In this document: piece after piece, positions 42,787-51,842 of the stretch | Layout: every line of letters starts with the position of its first letter | Position numbering within the stretch: the first letter of the stretch is position 1 | Source: Rummeliibacillus sp044763875 | Lineage (GTDB): Bacteria > Bacillota > Bacilli > Bacillales_A > Planococcaceae | Direction of reading: 5' to 3' | Assembly (NCBI RefSeq): GCF_044763875.1 | Contig: NZ_JBIWGZ010000001.1 | Location: forward strand, 62,001 to 126,000 | DNA length: 64,000 nucleotides | Made by a program: the position numbers and the translations under genes | The notes under the pieces: generated by a model | The model's input: only the letters and a program-made list of their open reading frames with translations | What the model was told of the DNA's origin: nothing | Databases searched by the model: none

Positions 42787-43950
42787 CTATACAATCGCAT
42801 CCTCTAATACAAGATCATTTTCGGCAAATCGTTCAACTCGAAGTGGTCGTAAATCAATATTTTCATATTTTCCTAAATGAATTAGTTCGGCTAAGCCTTG
42901 TCCAACTGCAGGTGCTTGTTGCATGCCATGACCACTAAATCCTAAAGCCATAAAGTAGCCTTTCATCGATGGATGATCTCCGATAATTGCATTATGATCT
43001 ACGGTATTAAAACTATATAAACCAGCCCAAGCAGATGATATCTTCGCTCTTTCAAAATTTTTCACTCGGTTAGCTAAAATAGGCCACATTTCATCATAGA
43101 AAAGTGAACGCTGTACCGTAAAATCGATACCTGGTTTTACATTTTCAGAGTATCCACATAAAATTTTATCTCCTTCATGACGGAAATACACATTTGTTGG
43201 ATCTACTGTAAGAGGCAATTCTTTCTCTAATGGGGTAGCCGTATCAAACAGAAAAATTTGACGTTTTAAAGGATGAATAGGGAGTGGAATACCGATCTTT
43301 TCACTTAGATAAACACCCCATGCACCAGCACAATTAATGACAATTGGCGAATTGAATTCTGTTCCATTAACAAGTCGAACCCCAGTTACTCGATTTTGCT
43401 GGGTTAAAATCGTATCAACTTCTTCAGAAATATATTCTACGCCCATCTTTTGAGCATTCTTTTTGAAACCTTGCATGACTGAATATGGATCGAGATAGCC
43501 GTCCTCATGGCAATAAAGGCCACCAGCTAAGTCTTCACTTTTTAATTCTGGAATAATGTTAAGTAAATCATTTGCACTCAATACTTCTGAAGGAACGCCG
43601 AATTCGTTTTGCAGAACTTTTTGCTTTTCTAAACCAGCCATCATGTTATCTGTTCCTAAAAATAGATAACCTCTCTGGCGAAAATTAATTTCTGAAGGTT
43701 CTCCATCAATTTCCATAGTATTCGGGAAGTTTTTGTAAAACTGCAAACTGTAACGACTGATTTGAATATTAATAGCTGTTGTGTATAATTGCCGAATTCC
43801 TCCAGCACTTCTAGGAGTGGAAGAGTATTCATAAATAGGATCCTTTTCAAAAACGATAATTCTTCCATCAAAACCAATTTTCCGTAGTGAATAAGCAGTG
43901 CTAGAACCCATAACACCACCGCCTACAATGATAATATCAGCATTTTTCAT
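42787..43950 (-). CDS. FAD-dependent amino acid oxidase/dehydrogenase (DadA/SoxB-like)
   Basis: A 387-residue DAO-superfamily flavoprotein: dinucleotide motif IIVGGGVMGSSTAYSL at residues 5-20, EYSSTPRSAGGIRQLY, and the C-terminal GFSGHGMQQAPAVGQGLAELI. The group oxidises secondary or primary amino acids (sarcosine, N-methylproline, D-amino acids, glycine). With the Rieske gene nearby it could finish N-demethylation of a betaine. ATG 43950 has GGAGGG at a proper distance; ATG 43965 does not. First gene of the minus-strand set. Confidence 0.87.
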   Translation of the reverse strand: MKNADIIIVGGGVMGSSTAYSLRKIGFDGRIIVFEKDPIYEYSSTPRSAGGIRQLYTTAINIQISRYSLQFYKNFPNTMEIDGEPSEINFRQRGYLFLGTDNMMAGLEKQKVLQNEFGVPSEVLSANDLLNIIPELKSEDLAGGLYCHEDGYLDPYSVMQGFKKNAQKMGVEYISEEVDTILTQQNRVTGVRLVNGTEFNSPIVINCAGAWGVYLSEKIGIPLPIHPLKRQIFLFDTATPLEKELPLTVDPTNVYFRHEGDKILCGYSENVKPGIDFTVQRSLFYDEMWPILANRVKNFERAKISSAWAGLYSFNTVDHNAIIGDHPSMKGYFMALGFSGHGMQQAPAVGQGLAELIHLGKYENIDLRPLRVERFAENDLVLEDAIV

Positions 43951-44024
43951 AGAAACCCTCCACATTCTTTATTTTTCGAAAATTAAGATAATTAATTTAT
44001 ATTATAAAAACGAAGTATAAAAAA

Positions 44025-44142
44025 TGTGCAATCTGCACAAATATATGAGCTGAATTGCTAGGGGATTATGAGAAATATAGAAATTAACAAATAAAATTAA
44101 GTAACTATGTATATTTATTCGTTAGGCACATTGCACAAATAA
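44025..44142. promoter_or_regulatory. operator-like repeats upstream of FAD oxidase operon
   Basis: TGTGCAATCTGCACA (44025-44039) is a perfect 6-base inverted repeat with a 3-base centre. The half TGCACAAATA recurs at 44132-44141 after GGCACAT. Two related sites about 100 bases apart before a catabolic operon suggest a regulator binding region. Confidence 0.45.
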
Positions 44143-44210
44143 TTTATTTACAAACTTAACAATTTTAAATATGAAAAGCATTATCTAATAACACAACACG
44201 TTTTATCCGT

Positions 44211-44503
44211 ATGGGTTACGCTTCCAATATATTAATTTTGGGAATCCTTATTGTTGTAGTGAATGGGGTACTAATAGCAAAGGTTGGGGTTCCGTCATTC
44301 CAAGTGACACTGGCAGGAATACTGATTTTCCGGGGCCACTACTTCAAGTAACAAAAAAACAGGAACAATTATTATTAAAGATGATCAATTTAAGTGGGAT
44401 GAATTTACTAGGAATCGGCATTTCCTATCAATATATGATTCGCGGTGCAGTATTAGCAGGAGCAGTAATCTTCGATGTGACAACACGTAAGAAACGGGCT
44501 TAA
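44211..44503 (+). pseudogene. decayed sugar ABC transporter permease (RbsC/XylH-like)
   Basis: The first frame from ATG 44211 reads MGYASNILILGILIVV, VNGVLIAKVGVPSF and QVTLAGILIFRG, ending at TAA 44349-44351; this matches the helix-loop VPSFIVTLAGMLIFRG of xylose/multiple-sugar permeases. A second frame from about 44381 reads MINLSGMNLLGIGISYQYMIRGAVLAGAV and IFDVTTRKKRA, the C-terminal end of the same family (GxSYQYIIKGxVLLxAVxFDV). The middle of the gene (about 170-200 residues) is gone. No ATPase or binding protein gene remains around it. Confidence 0.75.
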
Positions 44504-44535
44504 AAGTGAAAGAAGAATAGGATAATTGACTTAAA

Positions 44536-44572
44536 GATCATTTGGTAGACGGTATCAAATGATTATTTATTT
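44536..44572 (+). terminator. possible terminator after permease relic
   Basis: ATCATTTG and CAAATGAT pair around GTAGACGGTAT, followed by TATTTATTTTATT. Confidence 0.5.
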
Positions 44573-44656
44573 TATTGAATTATGAAATTTCATTAAAATA
44601 GAGTAGCTAAAAAACAATAAAAATTTCCATTTTAACTATTAAAACGAACAAATGTT

Positions 44657-44665
44657 TGCTATAAT
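44657..44665 (+). promoter_or_regulatory. extended -10 promoter of toxin-like gene
   Basis: TGCTATAAT is an extended -10 element; a second TATAAT lies at 44671-44676. Transcription from here would start about 25 bases before the 5' element GGCATACCCCAT of the toxin-like mRNA. Confidence 0.5.
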
Positions 44666-44785
44666 ATCGTTATAATAGATTGGTACTCAAGGGTGGTTGG
44701 CATACCCCATTTCAAATGACAGCAGACTAACCGCATTCTGTTACGTCTGTATGACCCACATCGTGTGGGCCCGGAGGTGATGCCT

Positions 44786-44869
44786 ATGTCAGTTTCTGAA
44801 TCATTAATGTTTGCAGTAAGTTTCGCATCATTAGTTGTCACAATTCTGACATTTCGAAATAAAAAATAA
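44786..44869 (+). CDS. holin-like type I toxin peptide candidate
   Basis: A 27-residue peptide: MSVSESLMFAVSF then ASLVVTILTFRNKK. It has one hydrophobic helix and a basic tail, with the E-S/A-L-M/x-x-x-x-S-F pattern of the putative holin-like toxin family (Hol_Tox) that is common in Firmicutes and acts at the membrane. GGAGG lies 8 bases upstream, just after a hairpin (44755-44769). A terminator overlaps its stop. Too short for most ORF callers. If it is a toxin, an antisense RNA from the opposite strand is the expected antitoxin, but I could not identify its promoter. Confidence 0.7.
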   Translation: MSVSESLMFAVSFASLVVTILTFRNKK

Positions 44870-44905
44870 CCCATCCTTGAGTTAACGGCTCAGATGGGTT
44901 ATGCC
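44868..44905 (+). terminator. terminator of toxin mRNA with long-range pairing element
   Basis: AACCCATC (44868-44875) pairs with GATGGGTT (44893-44900), with an inner TGAG/CTCA helix. The end ATGGGTTATGCC (44894-44905) can instead pair with GGCATACCCCAT at 44699-44710 (11 of 12 positions), bringing the two mRNA ends together. Confidence 0.65.
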
Positions 44906-44947
44906 CTATATCAGTCAATCCCCTTGAGGGAATCAACTATTATCATT

Positions 44948-44983
44948 GACCATTTGGTGCTCCAACATCAAATGGTCTTTTTT
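44948..44983. terminator. strong terminator
   Basis: GACCATTTG (44948-44956) and CAAATGGTC (44969-44977), then TTTTTT. It is downstream of the toxin unit. The rest, 44984-45342, holds only the next gene's leader; nothing else recognised. Confidence 0.85.
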
Positions 44984-45342
44984 AATTTATTCAATACCTA
45001 ATACTAATATACTTTTAAATTACGGTTTTTTCAAGTCTGAATATGTCGAAATAGTTTAATGGAACTATTTAAGGAACGAAATGGTTCTTTCATTTGCTCT
45101 TGCATCTCACATATCATTTAAATCCTATTAAAATAGTTTGTTTTATTGGTTAAAATAATTTATATTTTAAATAGAAGAATTTTCAGATAATAAAAAGGAA
45201 GGACAAATTGCAATTAGCTTTGTAGTTTTGAAGAAAATTAAAAGGGAAAACACATAAATAAGTAGAAGACTCATATTTATATAGAAGAGTTGAGTATTCC
45301 AGCGATAAATTTTGTGTTTGCATGATGAAAGGGGAGAAATTT

Positions 45343-45933
45343 ATGACAAAGGATGATAAAAAATATTCTTATTTAGAGAAACCAAATGCGAAAGAGATTC
45401 CAGTAGATTTGCAGAAAGAGTTTGAAGCAGCAATTGATGGGCAAATGGAGCAACAGGGGTTTTTTAATCATTTATTAAAAATATTGCCACTAAACGCACA
45501 TCAATATAAAGGCTTTTTAAATCTCAAAGAGTCTTTATTTAATCCAGAAACTTGTTATTTAAGTAATATCGACAAAGAGATGATCGGCCTTGTCGTGTCA
45601 TCTACAAATTCCTGCAATTATTGCCTGACCACTCATGGCGATGTGCTACGTGGATTGACAAAAAATCCTGAATGGGTAGATAAATTAACCTATAATTATC
45701 GATCAGCGGAATTAACAAAGAAGCAACGGGCACTATGTGATTACGCCTATCGAGCAACTAAGAATGTAGCAGAGCTAACTCCTGATGAAATAGACAAACT
45801 AAGAGCAGTAGGGTTCAATGACCATGAAATTTTGGAAGCAGCATTTGTTTCAGGATTTTTCAACTATACCAACCGCTGGGTAAGTACAATAGGAGCAATA
45901 CCGAATCCGAGGCATTATTCACATAACAGATAA
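45343..45933 (+). CDS. AhpD-like peroxidase-related protein
   Basis: A 196-residue protein of the carboxymuconolactone decarboxylase/AhpD fold, uncharacterised peroxidase-related group: the CxxC pair is in SCNYCLTTHGDVLRG (about residues 95-109), and FVSGFFNYTNRWV is the conserved C-terminal piece. These act as thiol peroxidases or redox partners in oxidative stress. An amine oxidase that makes hydrogen peroxide is encoded 5 kb away, but no direct link is seen. ATG 45343 follows AAAGGGGAG; ATG 45322 lies before it. Confidence 0.85.
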   Translation: MTKDDKKYSYLEKPNAKEIPVDLQKEFEAAIDGQMEQQGFFNHLLKILPLNAHQYKGFLNLKESLFNPETCYLSNIDKEMIGLVVSSTNSCNYCLTTHGDVLRGLTKNPEWVDKLTYNYRSAELTKKQRALCDYAYRATKNVAELTPDEIDKLRAVGFNDHEILEAAFVSGFFNYTNRWVSTIGAIPNPRHYSHNR

Positions 45934-46811
45934 AACAGATGCACAATGTAGGAGTCATTGTGCATCTTTTACATTCAGAATAACTTAAACAAATATCCTC
46001 TAAAAAAACTAAACAAAAAAATTTAGTCAAAAATATTTTTATTAATAGAGAATATTTTATGATAATAGTCATATGTTTTATGTAGAACTATTTCTTCACG
46101 ACTCTCCAAATATCACAGATTTTTTGCCAATTAAGTAAAAGGTCAATGTACATTAATTTCCATATGCTTAAACCAACAATTCATCGCATATATCAAATAA
46201 CATATTCTGCAAAATTCGATTTCCTCCAAATCAAGTGACTTTGGCAAAATAATCAAAAAAGAATATTATGATCTTTCATCATACTACACCCCACAGATTG
46301 TAAAACACTATATTCAATACTTAAAAAATCAATTGACTTGATTATTTTGTCGTTTTCAACACTAGCTATAATAAACGCAGTAACTTTTAGCTGACTAGGG
46401 AAGACAATGTAATCCTTTAGATAAAGTAAAAATCATCAATTAATACGAAAATACTACTGGGATTTTCTTAGAAAAAGATTTTAGGCTTCATACTCATCAA
46501 CTAAACAAAGGTCAATCGTAACATTAGTAAATTTATTGTCGCTGATGGATGAAATAGGTTATATGAATCGATAATAGTGCTCATTATTACTTTTAAAAAA
46601 GGATATTTCCAACTAATAGAGGAATGTAGTGCAACAAGTGTGAAAATAATTAATTCTAATAATACATTATATTTACAGCGAAATCTTTATTCATAATATC
46701 CGTAATGAGCGCTTATTAATAAAGTGTCAATGAATTGAATAAGTTATAGATTTTTAGGAAACGACGTAAATATATTAACAAACTAATTCGAATGGTTAAG
46801 AGGTGTGAAAT
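45934..46811. other. long leader region before polysaccharide cluster
   Basis: Holds the terminator at 45938 and otherwise about 800 AT-rich bases with no convincing gene or known riboswitch. A long untranslated leader or a promoter region for the polysaccharide operon is likely. I see no JUMPstart/ops element. Confidence 0.5.
45938..45970 (+). terminator. terminator after AhpD-like gene
   Basis: GATGCACAATG (45938-45948) and CATTGTGCATC (45956-45966), then TTTT. Confidence 0.85.
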
Positions 46812-47693
46812 TTGAAAAAAATAAAAAAGGCAATCATCCCAGCTGCAGGTTTAGGTACTCGCTTTTTACCCGCAACCAAAGCCATGCCGAAAGAAATGCT
46901 TCCAATCGTAGACAGACCTACGATTGAATACATCGTTGAAGAAGCGATCGAATCAGGAATTGAAGATATTATTATTGTTACCGGTAAAGGTAAACGTGCA
47001 ATTGAAGACCATTTTGATCGTAATTTTGAATTGGAAGATAATTTAATGAAAAAAGGAAATTTTGAACTTTTAGATAAAATCAATCAATCTTCAAGAGTAG
47101 AAATTCACTATATAAGGCAAAAAGAACCAAAAGGTTTAGGCCATGCTATCTGGTGTGCTCGTAATTTCATTGGCGATGAACCTTTTGCAGTATTACTTGG
47201 TGATGACATTGTTCAAGCTGAAAAACCATGTTTGAAACAATTAATTGAACAGTATGAGGAGACTGAATTGCCCATTGTGGGCGTACAAAAAGTTTCTGAT
47301 GAAGAAACGCAGCGTTATGGAATTATAGATCCTAGATTGATGGACGGGAGAAGATATCAAGTTGATACCTTTGTAGAAAAACCAGCCCTAGGAACAGCTC
47401 CTTCTAACTTAGCCATCATGGGCCGTTACATCTTAACACCTGAGATTTTTGAATTCCTCGACAAACAAGAAAAAGGTGCCAGTGATGAGATTCAGTTAAC
47501 AGACGCAATTCAAAAATTGAATGAAGTTCAAACCGTATATGCATATGATTTTGTGGGGAAGCGATATGATGTAGGGGAGAAGTTGGGATTTGTAAAAACA
47601 ACGATTGATATGGCTTTGAAAAATGATGAGATAAAGGAAGAATTAATAGAATATCTAATGCAAAAAATAGAAAATTTAAAACTAAAATCTTAG
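46812..47693 (+). CDS. galU: UTP-glucose-1-phosphate uridylyltransferase
   Basis: A 293-residue GalU/GtaB: nucleotidyltransferase motif PAAGLGTRFLPATKAMPKEM, LVDRPTIEYIVEEA-like block, KGLGHAIWCAR, LLGDDIV, and FVEKP. It makes UDP-glucose from glucose-1-phosphate, the donor for the exopolysaccharide. TTG start with AGAGGTG upstream. It is first in a long run of plus-strand polysaccharide genes. Confidence 0.93.
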   Translation: MKKIKKAIIPAAGLGTRFLPATKAMPKEMLPIVDRPTIEYIVEEAIESGIEDIIIVTGKGKRAIEDHFDRNFELEDNLMKKGNFELLDKINQSSRVEIHYIRQKEPKGLGHAIWCARNFIGDEPFAVLLGDDIVQAEKPCLKQLIEQYEETELPIVGVQKVSDEETQRYGIIDPRLMDGRRYQVDTFVEKPALGTAPSNLAIMGRYILTPEIFEFLDKQEKGASDEIQLTDAIQKLNEVQTVYAYDFVGKRYDVGEKLGFVKTTIDMALKNDEIKEELIEYLMQKIENLKLKS

Positions 47694-47833
47694 AACAAGT
47701 TAAGGGATATTCATTAGATTCTGTAGGTACTTATTATTTTGTGATAATAAATAACTAATCATATTTTCAAATAATAATATTCACGTTCAAATTATTTTAT
47801 AAAAGATGAAAGTCTAAAGCGAGGTAGAAATAA

Positions 47834-49045
47834 ATGAAAACTTTTACTAGAAATATTCCATTTTCACCACCTGATATTACGGATGCAGAAATTGAAGAAG
47901 TTATAAAAACACTGAAGTCAGGTTGGATTACAACTGGTAGAAAAACAAAAGAATTAGAAAAACGAATAGCCAATTATGTTGGTGTGAATAAAGCAGTTTG
48001 CTTAAATTCCGCAACAGCTGCTATGGAACTTACTCTTCGTATTCTAGGAATAGGACCTGGTGATGAGGTCATTACTTCAGCATATACCTATACCGCAACA
48101 GCTGCAGTTATAAATCACGTTGGAGCAAAAATTATACTTGTTGATAATGCTCCAGATTCATTTGAAATGGATTATTCAAAACTTTCTGAGGCCATTACAG
48201 AGAAGACAAAAGCAATTATTTCTGTTGATTTAGCAGGTAAGATGTGTGATTATGATGCGATTTTTGAAATTGTAGAAAATAAAAAGTCATTGTTTAATGC
48301 GAAAAATGAGCTTCAATTGATATTTAATAGAGTAATAGTTATGTCAGATTCTGCTCATGCTTTTGGCGCTGAAAGAAATAGCCGGAAATGTGGTCAAGCA
48401 GGAGATTTTACTTGCTTTTCTTTTCATGCTGTAAAAAATCTAACAACAGCTGAAGGCGGTGCAGTTGTTTGGCGAAATGATCTTGGTTTAGATGATGAAT
48501 GGTTATATAAGCAATATATGTTATACAGTCTTCATGGTCAGTCTAAAGATGCACTAACTAAAACAGAAAAAGGTGCTTGGGAATATGATATTGTCAATCT
48601 TGCTTACAAGTGCAATATGACCGATATTATGGCCGCTATAGGGTTAATACAGTTAGATAGATATGAAGGTCTTTTATCAAGACGTAAAGAGATTATCGAA
48701 ATGTATGATAAAGCTCTTATGCCATTAGAAATCCATAGTTTACAGCATTATCAGGAAGATTTTACATCTTCTGGACATCTTTATTTGACAAGGATACCTG
48801 GAATCGAAGAAGCCGAACGAAATAATATTATTTTTAGGCTAGCTGAAGCAGGAATTGCATGTAATGTTCACTACAAGCCCTTGCCTTTACTTACAGCTTA
48901 TAAGAATCTAGGATTTAATATTAAGGACTATCCAAATGCTTTTAGTTTATATAGGAATGAGATTACACTACCACTCCATACGTTATTAATTGATGAGGAC
49001 GTAGAATATATTGTAGGGAAGATGAAAGAAATTCTTAAAAAATAA
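47834..49045 (+). CDS. DegT/DnrJ/EryC1 sugar aminotransferase
   Basis: A 403-residue PLP-dependent aminotransferase (ArnB/PglE/EpsN-like): LKSGWITTGRKTKELE, ITSAYTYTATAAVI, DSAHAFGAE (PLP-binding aspartate) and the Schiff-base lysine in FSFHAVKNLTTAEGG. It converts a nucleotide-4-keto-6-deoxysugar to the amino sugar. The matching UDP-sugar dehydratase (PglF/EpsC type) is not in the window. There is an unusual insertion (ENKKSLFNAKNELQLIF, about residues 150-166). It lies before the initiating sugar transferase gene, as in epsN/pgl clusters. Confidence 0.87.
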   Translation: MKTFTRNIPFSPPDITDAEIEEVIKTLKSGWITTGRKTKELEKRIANYVGVNKAVCLNSATAAMELTLRILGIGPGDEVITSAYTYTATAAVINHVGAKIILVDNAPDSFEMDYSKLSEAITEKTKAIISVDLAGKMCDYDAIFEIVENKKSLFNAKNELQLIFNRVIVMSDSAHAFGAERNSRKCGQAGDFTCFSFHAVKNLTTAEGGAVVWRNDLGLDDEWLYKQYMLYSLHGQSKDALTKTEKGAWEYDIVNLAYKCNMTDIMAAIGLIQLDRYEGLLSRRKEIIEMYDKALMPLEIHSLQHYQEDFTSSGHLYLTRIPGIEEAERNNIIFRLAEAGIACNVHYKPLPLLTAYKNLGFNIKDYPNAFSLYRNEITLPLHTLLIDEDVEYIVGKMKEILKK

Positions 49046-49151
49046 GATTTAAAGACAATTTCTATTATTTTGAAGTAATAGACTGATCCAGGTTAGAAGT
49101 TTAAAAAATTAATAAATAGCTTTTTATATTATAGAGAGTGGGAATTTATTA

Positions 49152-49838
49152 ATGTTTCTAGAAAAATGGGATGATATTCCAATTGATATTAGAAATGAAA
49201 AAGTTAAGCCTTACTATGATTTATTAAATGAAAAAAAAGTGAGCCTTTCTATAAAAAGAATATTTGATATCGTTGTTTCATTGATTTTACTTTTATTACT
49301 TTCCCCAATTTTCTTAATAATTAGTAGTTTGATAAAAATTGATTCCAGAGGTCCAGTTTTTTTTCGACAGGTAAGAATAACAAAATATGGACGCAAATTT
49401 CAAATTTTAAAGTTCAGAACGATGGTGAATCATGCGGATAAAATTGGCACTCAGGTAACAATATTTAATGATAAAAGGATTACTAAAGTAGGAGCAAAAT
49501 TAAGAGATTGGAGATTAGATGAAATTCCTCAATTAGTAAATATTCTTCAAGGAGATATGTCATTTGTAGGTACGAGACCAGAAGTTGAGAAATATGTTAA
49601 ATTCTACAGCGATGAGATGATGGCAACACTTTTGTTACCTGCTGGTGTGACTTCTGAAGCAAGTATTCAGTATAAGGATGAAGCTAAGTATTTAAATGAT
49701 GCTGAAAATATTGATGAAGCATATGTTAAAAAAGTACTGCCAGAGAAAATGAAATTCAACTTGAGAAGTATTCAGAAATTTACATTCATTAATGACATTT
49801 TAACTATAGTAAAAACTATAGTAGCTGTTATCAAGTAG
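49152..49838 (+). CDS. initiating sugar-phosphate transferase
   Basis: A 228-residue bacterial sugar transferase (WcaJ/EpsL/PglC group): KRIFDIVVSLILLLLLSPIFL (membrane hairpin), GPVFFRQVRI, LKFRTM, WRLDEIPQLVNILQGDMSFVGTRPE. It puts the first sugar-phosphate on undecaprenyl phosphate at the inner face of the membrane and so starts each repeat unit. It lacks the extra N-terminal helices of long forms (like PglC). A GAGAGTGGG site lies before ATG. Confidence 0.9.
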   Translation: MFLEKWDDIPIDIRNEKVKPYYDLLNEKKVSLSIKRIFDIVVSLILLLLLSPIFLIISSLIKIDSRGPVFFRQVRITKYGRKFQILKFRTMVNHADKIGTQVTIFNDKRITKVGAKLRDWRLDEIPQLVNILQGDMSFVGTRPEVEKYVKFYSDEMMATLLLPAGVTSEASIQYKDEAKYLNDAENIDEAYVKKVLPEKMKFNLRSIQKFTFINDILTIVKTIVAVIK

Positions 49839-49864
49839 CATGATAATATAGGGGAGAGATTAAA

Positions 49865-50866
49865 ATGACTACAGTTTCATTTATAATTATTGCCTTTAAT
49901 GAGGAGACAACAATAAAAAAGATATTTAAAGATTTAATCATGCAGGATTATCCCCACAATCTTATTGAAGTAATTCTTGTAGATGGAATTTCAACTGATA
50001 ATACTAAAAATTTTATGCAAACTTTTTCAAAAGAAGATAATGGATTTGCTAGAGTAATTGTCTTAGATAATCCTAAAAAAATACTACCTTCTGGATGGAA
50101 CATTGCATTAGAAAATGCTGAAAATGAAGTTATTTTAAGAGTTGATGCCCATGCGAGCATTCCTAAAAACTTTATTTTCCAGAATGTAAAGTGTATAGAA
50201 AGTGGAGAAGATATTTGTGGTGGTTATCGTCCGAATATTATTGATGAACAGACACCATGGAAAGAAACACTTTTACTTGCAGAGAAATCGATGTTTGGGA
50301 GTAGTATAGCGAATTACAGAAGAAACAGTGAAAAGAGACACGTAAATTCAATATTTCATGGTGCTTATAAAAAAAGTGTTTTTGATAAAGTTGGAAAATA
50401 TGATGAAAGGTTAGTTCGAACAGAAGATAATGAAATGCATTATAGAATCAGACAAGCAGGTTATAAGATTTGTTTTGATCCTTCCATTATTTCATACCAA
50501 CATACTAGAAATAGTTTAAGGAAAATGCTTAAACAGAAAAATCTGAATGGATATTGGATTGGTAAGACACTATGGGTATGTTCTAGGTGCTTCTCTATTT
50601 TTCATTTCATACCGATGTTCTTTGTACTTGGAATCTTGACTACTGGAATTTTTGCAATATTTGGTTTACCTCAGGTTGCGATTTTATTGTGGGGACTTTA
50701 TGGATTGTTAAATTTATTTATGTCAACTATATCAATAATAAAGAATCAGAAGTTCCATTTAAATAACTTACTATTACCTATACTATTTTTCTTAATGCAT
50801 TTAAGTTATGGTGTCGGCACAGTAGTTGGACTAAGCAAGAAAATAGGTGAAGAAATTGAATCCTGA
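49865..50866 (+). CDS. GT2 glycosyltransferase, ExoA-like
   Basis: A 333-residue GT-A glycosyltransferase: VSFIIIAFNEETTIKKIF, ILVDGISTDNT, the DxD-like RVDAHA, EDNEMHYRIRQAGY, then two to three C-terminal membrane helices (about residues 245-320). Similar to succinoglycan ExoA-type enzymes. It adds a sugar to the lipid-linked repeat unit on the cytoplasmic face. GGGGAGA precedes ATG. Its end overlaps the next gene by 11 bases or more. Confidence 0.87.
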   Translation: MTTVSFIIIAFNEETTIKKIFKDLIMQDYPHNLIEVILVDGISTDNTKNFMQTFSKEDNGFARVIVLDNPKKILPSGWNIALENAENEVILRVDAHASIPKNFIFQNVKCIESGEDICGGYRPNIIDEQTPWKETLLLAEKSMFGSSIANYRRNSEKRHVNSIFHGAYKKSVFDKVGKYDERLVRTEDNEMHYRIRQAGYKICFDPSIISYQHTRNSLRKMLKQKNLNGYWIGKTLWVCSRCFSIFHFIPMFFVLGILTTGIFAIFGLPQVAILLWGLYGLLNLFMSTISIIKNQKFHLNNLLLPILFFLMHLSYGVGTVVGLSKKIGEEIES

Positions 50867-51842
50867 AATAAGCATTATTATACCTGTCTATAATGTTGAA
50901 AAATATTTGAATAGATGTATAACATCTATAATTAATCAAACTTTTAAAAACATTGAAATAATACTTGTTAATGATGGTTCAAAAGATTTAAGTGGAGAGC
51001 TATGTGATCACATTGCAAAAAGTGATAATCGAATTATCGTAATCCATAAACAAAATGGAGGATCGTCATCAGCAAGGAACGCTGGTCTTAAAAAAGCAAG
51101 AGGCGATTATATTGCATTTGTTGACAGTGACGATTGGGTTTCTTTAGATATGTATGAGTATTTATACAAGATAATAAATGAACATAATGCAGATATTGCT
51201 CAGGTTTGCGATTATGTTACAGCTAAGAAAACGAAAATTAAAAATAAAGAAATAAAAGAAGTATTAATAAGTGGTAAAGAAAAATTAATAGATTATTTCA
51301 TTGAAGCTCAATTTTCAGTATGTGTAAGACTTTTTAAAAGAGAAGTTTTTAATGGTATTATTTTTCCAGAAGGAAAGATAAATGAAGATATAGTAACAAA
51401 TTATAAATTATTGTTAAATTCTTCAAAAATCGCAAAAAGTAATCAAATTATGTATTTCTATTTTAGAAATCCAAGAAGTAATACAAATAGCAAGGTTACT
51501 AAAAAGGATAGGGATTTATTAAATGCTTGCTTTGAATTATGTGAATTAACAAAAAATGATATTGAATTAGAAAGGTTAGCTAGAACAAAACTAGCACGAT
51601 CATATTTTTCATTACTAATGAAAGGATACTTATTTGGAATTGATAAAACATTAAACAAAAAGAAATTCGAACAGTATTGTGTAAAAAAGATTAGAAGTAA
51701 TTATTTTTTACTTATGAATTCTAACATAGCAATAAACAGAAAAATATTAATTACCTTAAGCATCGTTCATCCTAAACTATTAGAGATACTAGCAATATTA
51801 TACTTAATAGTTAGGAATAAACAAGGAGTACAATATGAATGA
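50856..51842 (+). CDS. GT2 glycosyltransferase
   Basis: About 328 residues: ISIIIPVYNVEKYLNRCITSI, ILVNDGSKDLSGELCD, FVDSDDW (the metal DxD) and KINEDIVTNYKLL, the classic GT2 pattern of capsule/EPS clusters. TTG 50856 has GGTGAAG at a good distance; GTG 50847 lies inside this site. It overlaps both neighbours, so translation is coupled. Confidence 0.87.
   Translation: MNPEISIIIPVYNVEKYLNRCITSIINQTFKNIEIILVNDGSKDLSGELCDHIAKSDNRIIVIHKQNGGSSSARNAGLKKARGDYIAFVDSDDWVSLDMYEYLYKIINEHNADIAQVCDYVTAKKTKIKNKEIKEVLISGKEKLIDYFIEAQFSVCVRLFKREVFNGIIFPEGKINEDIVTNYKLLLNSSKIAKSNQIMYFYFRNPRSNTNSKVTKKDRDLLNACFELCELTKNDIELERLARTKLARSYFSLLMKGYLFGIDKTLNKKKFEQYCVKKIRSNYFLLMNSNIAINRKILITLSIVHPKLLEILAILYLIVRNKQGVQYE

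Noticed and set aside
44659..44874. Minus-strand open frame opposite the toxin-like peptide
   Set aside because: Shadow of the structured toxin unit; no start signal and no protein-like features.
45934..46811. Riboswitch or T-box leader before galU
   Set aside because: I found no T-box, known riboswitch core or strong terminator between 45971 and 46811.
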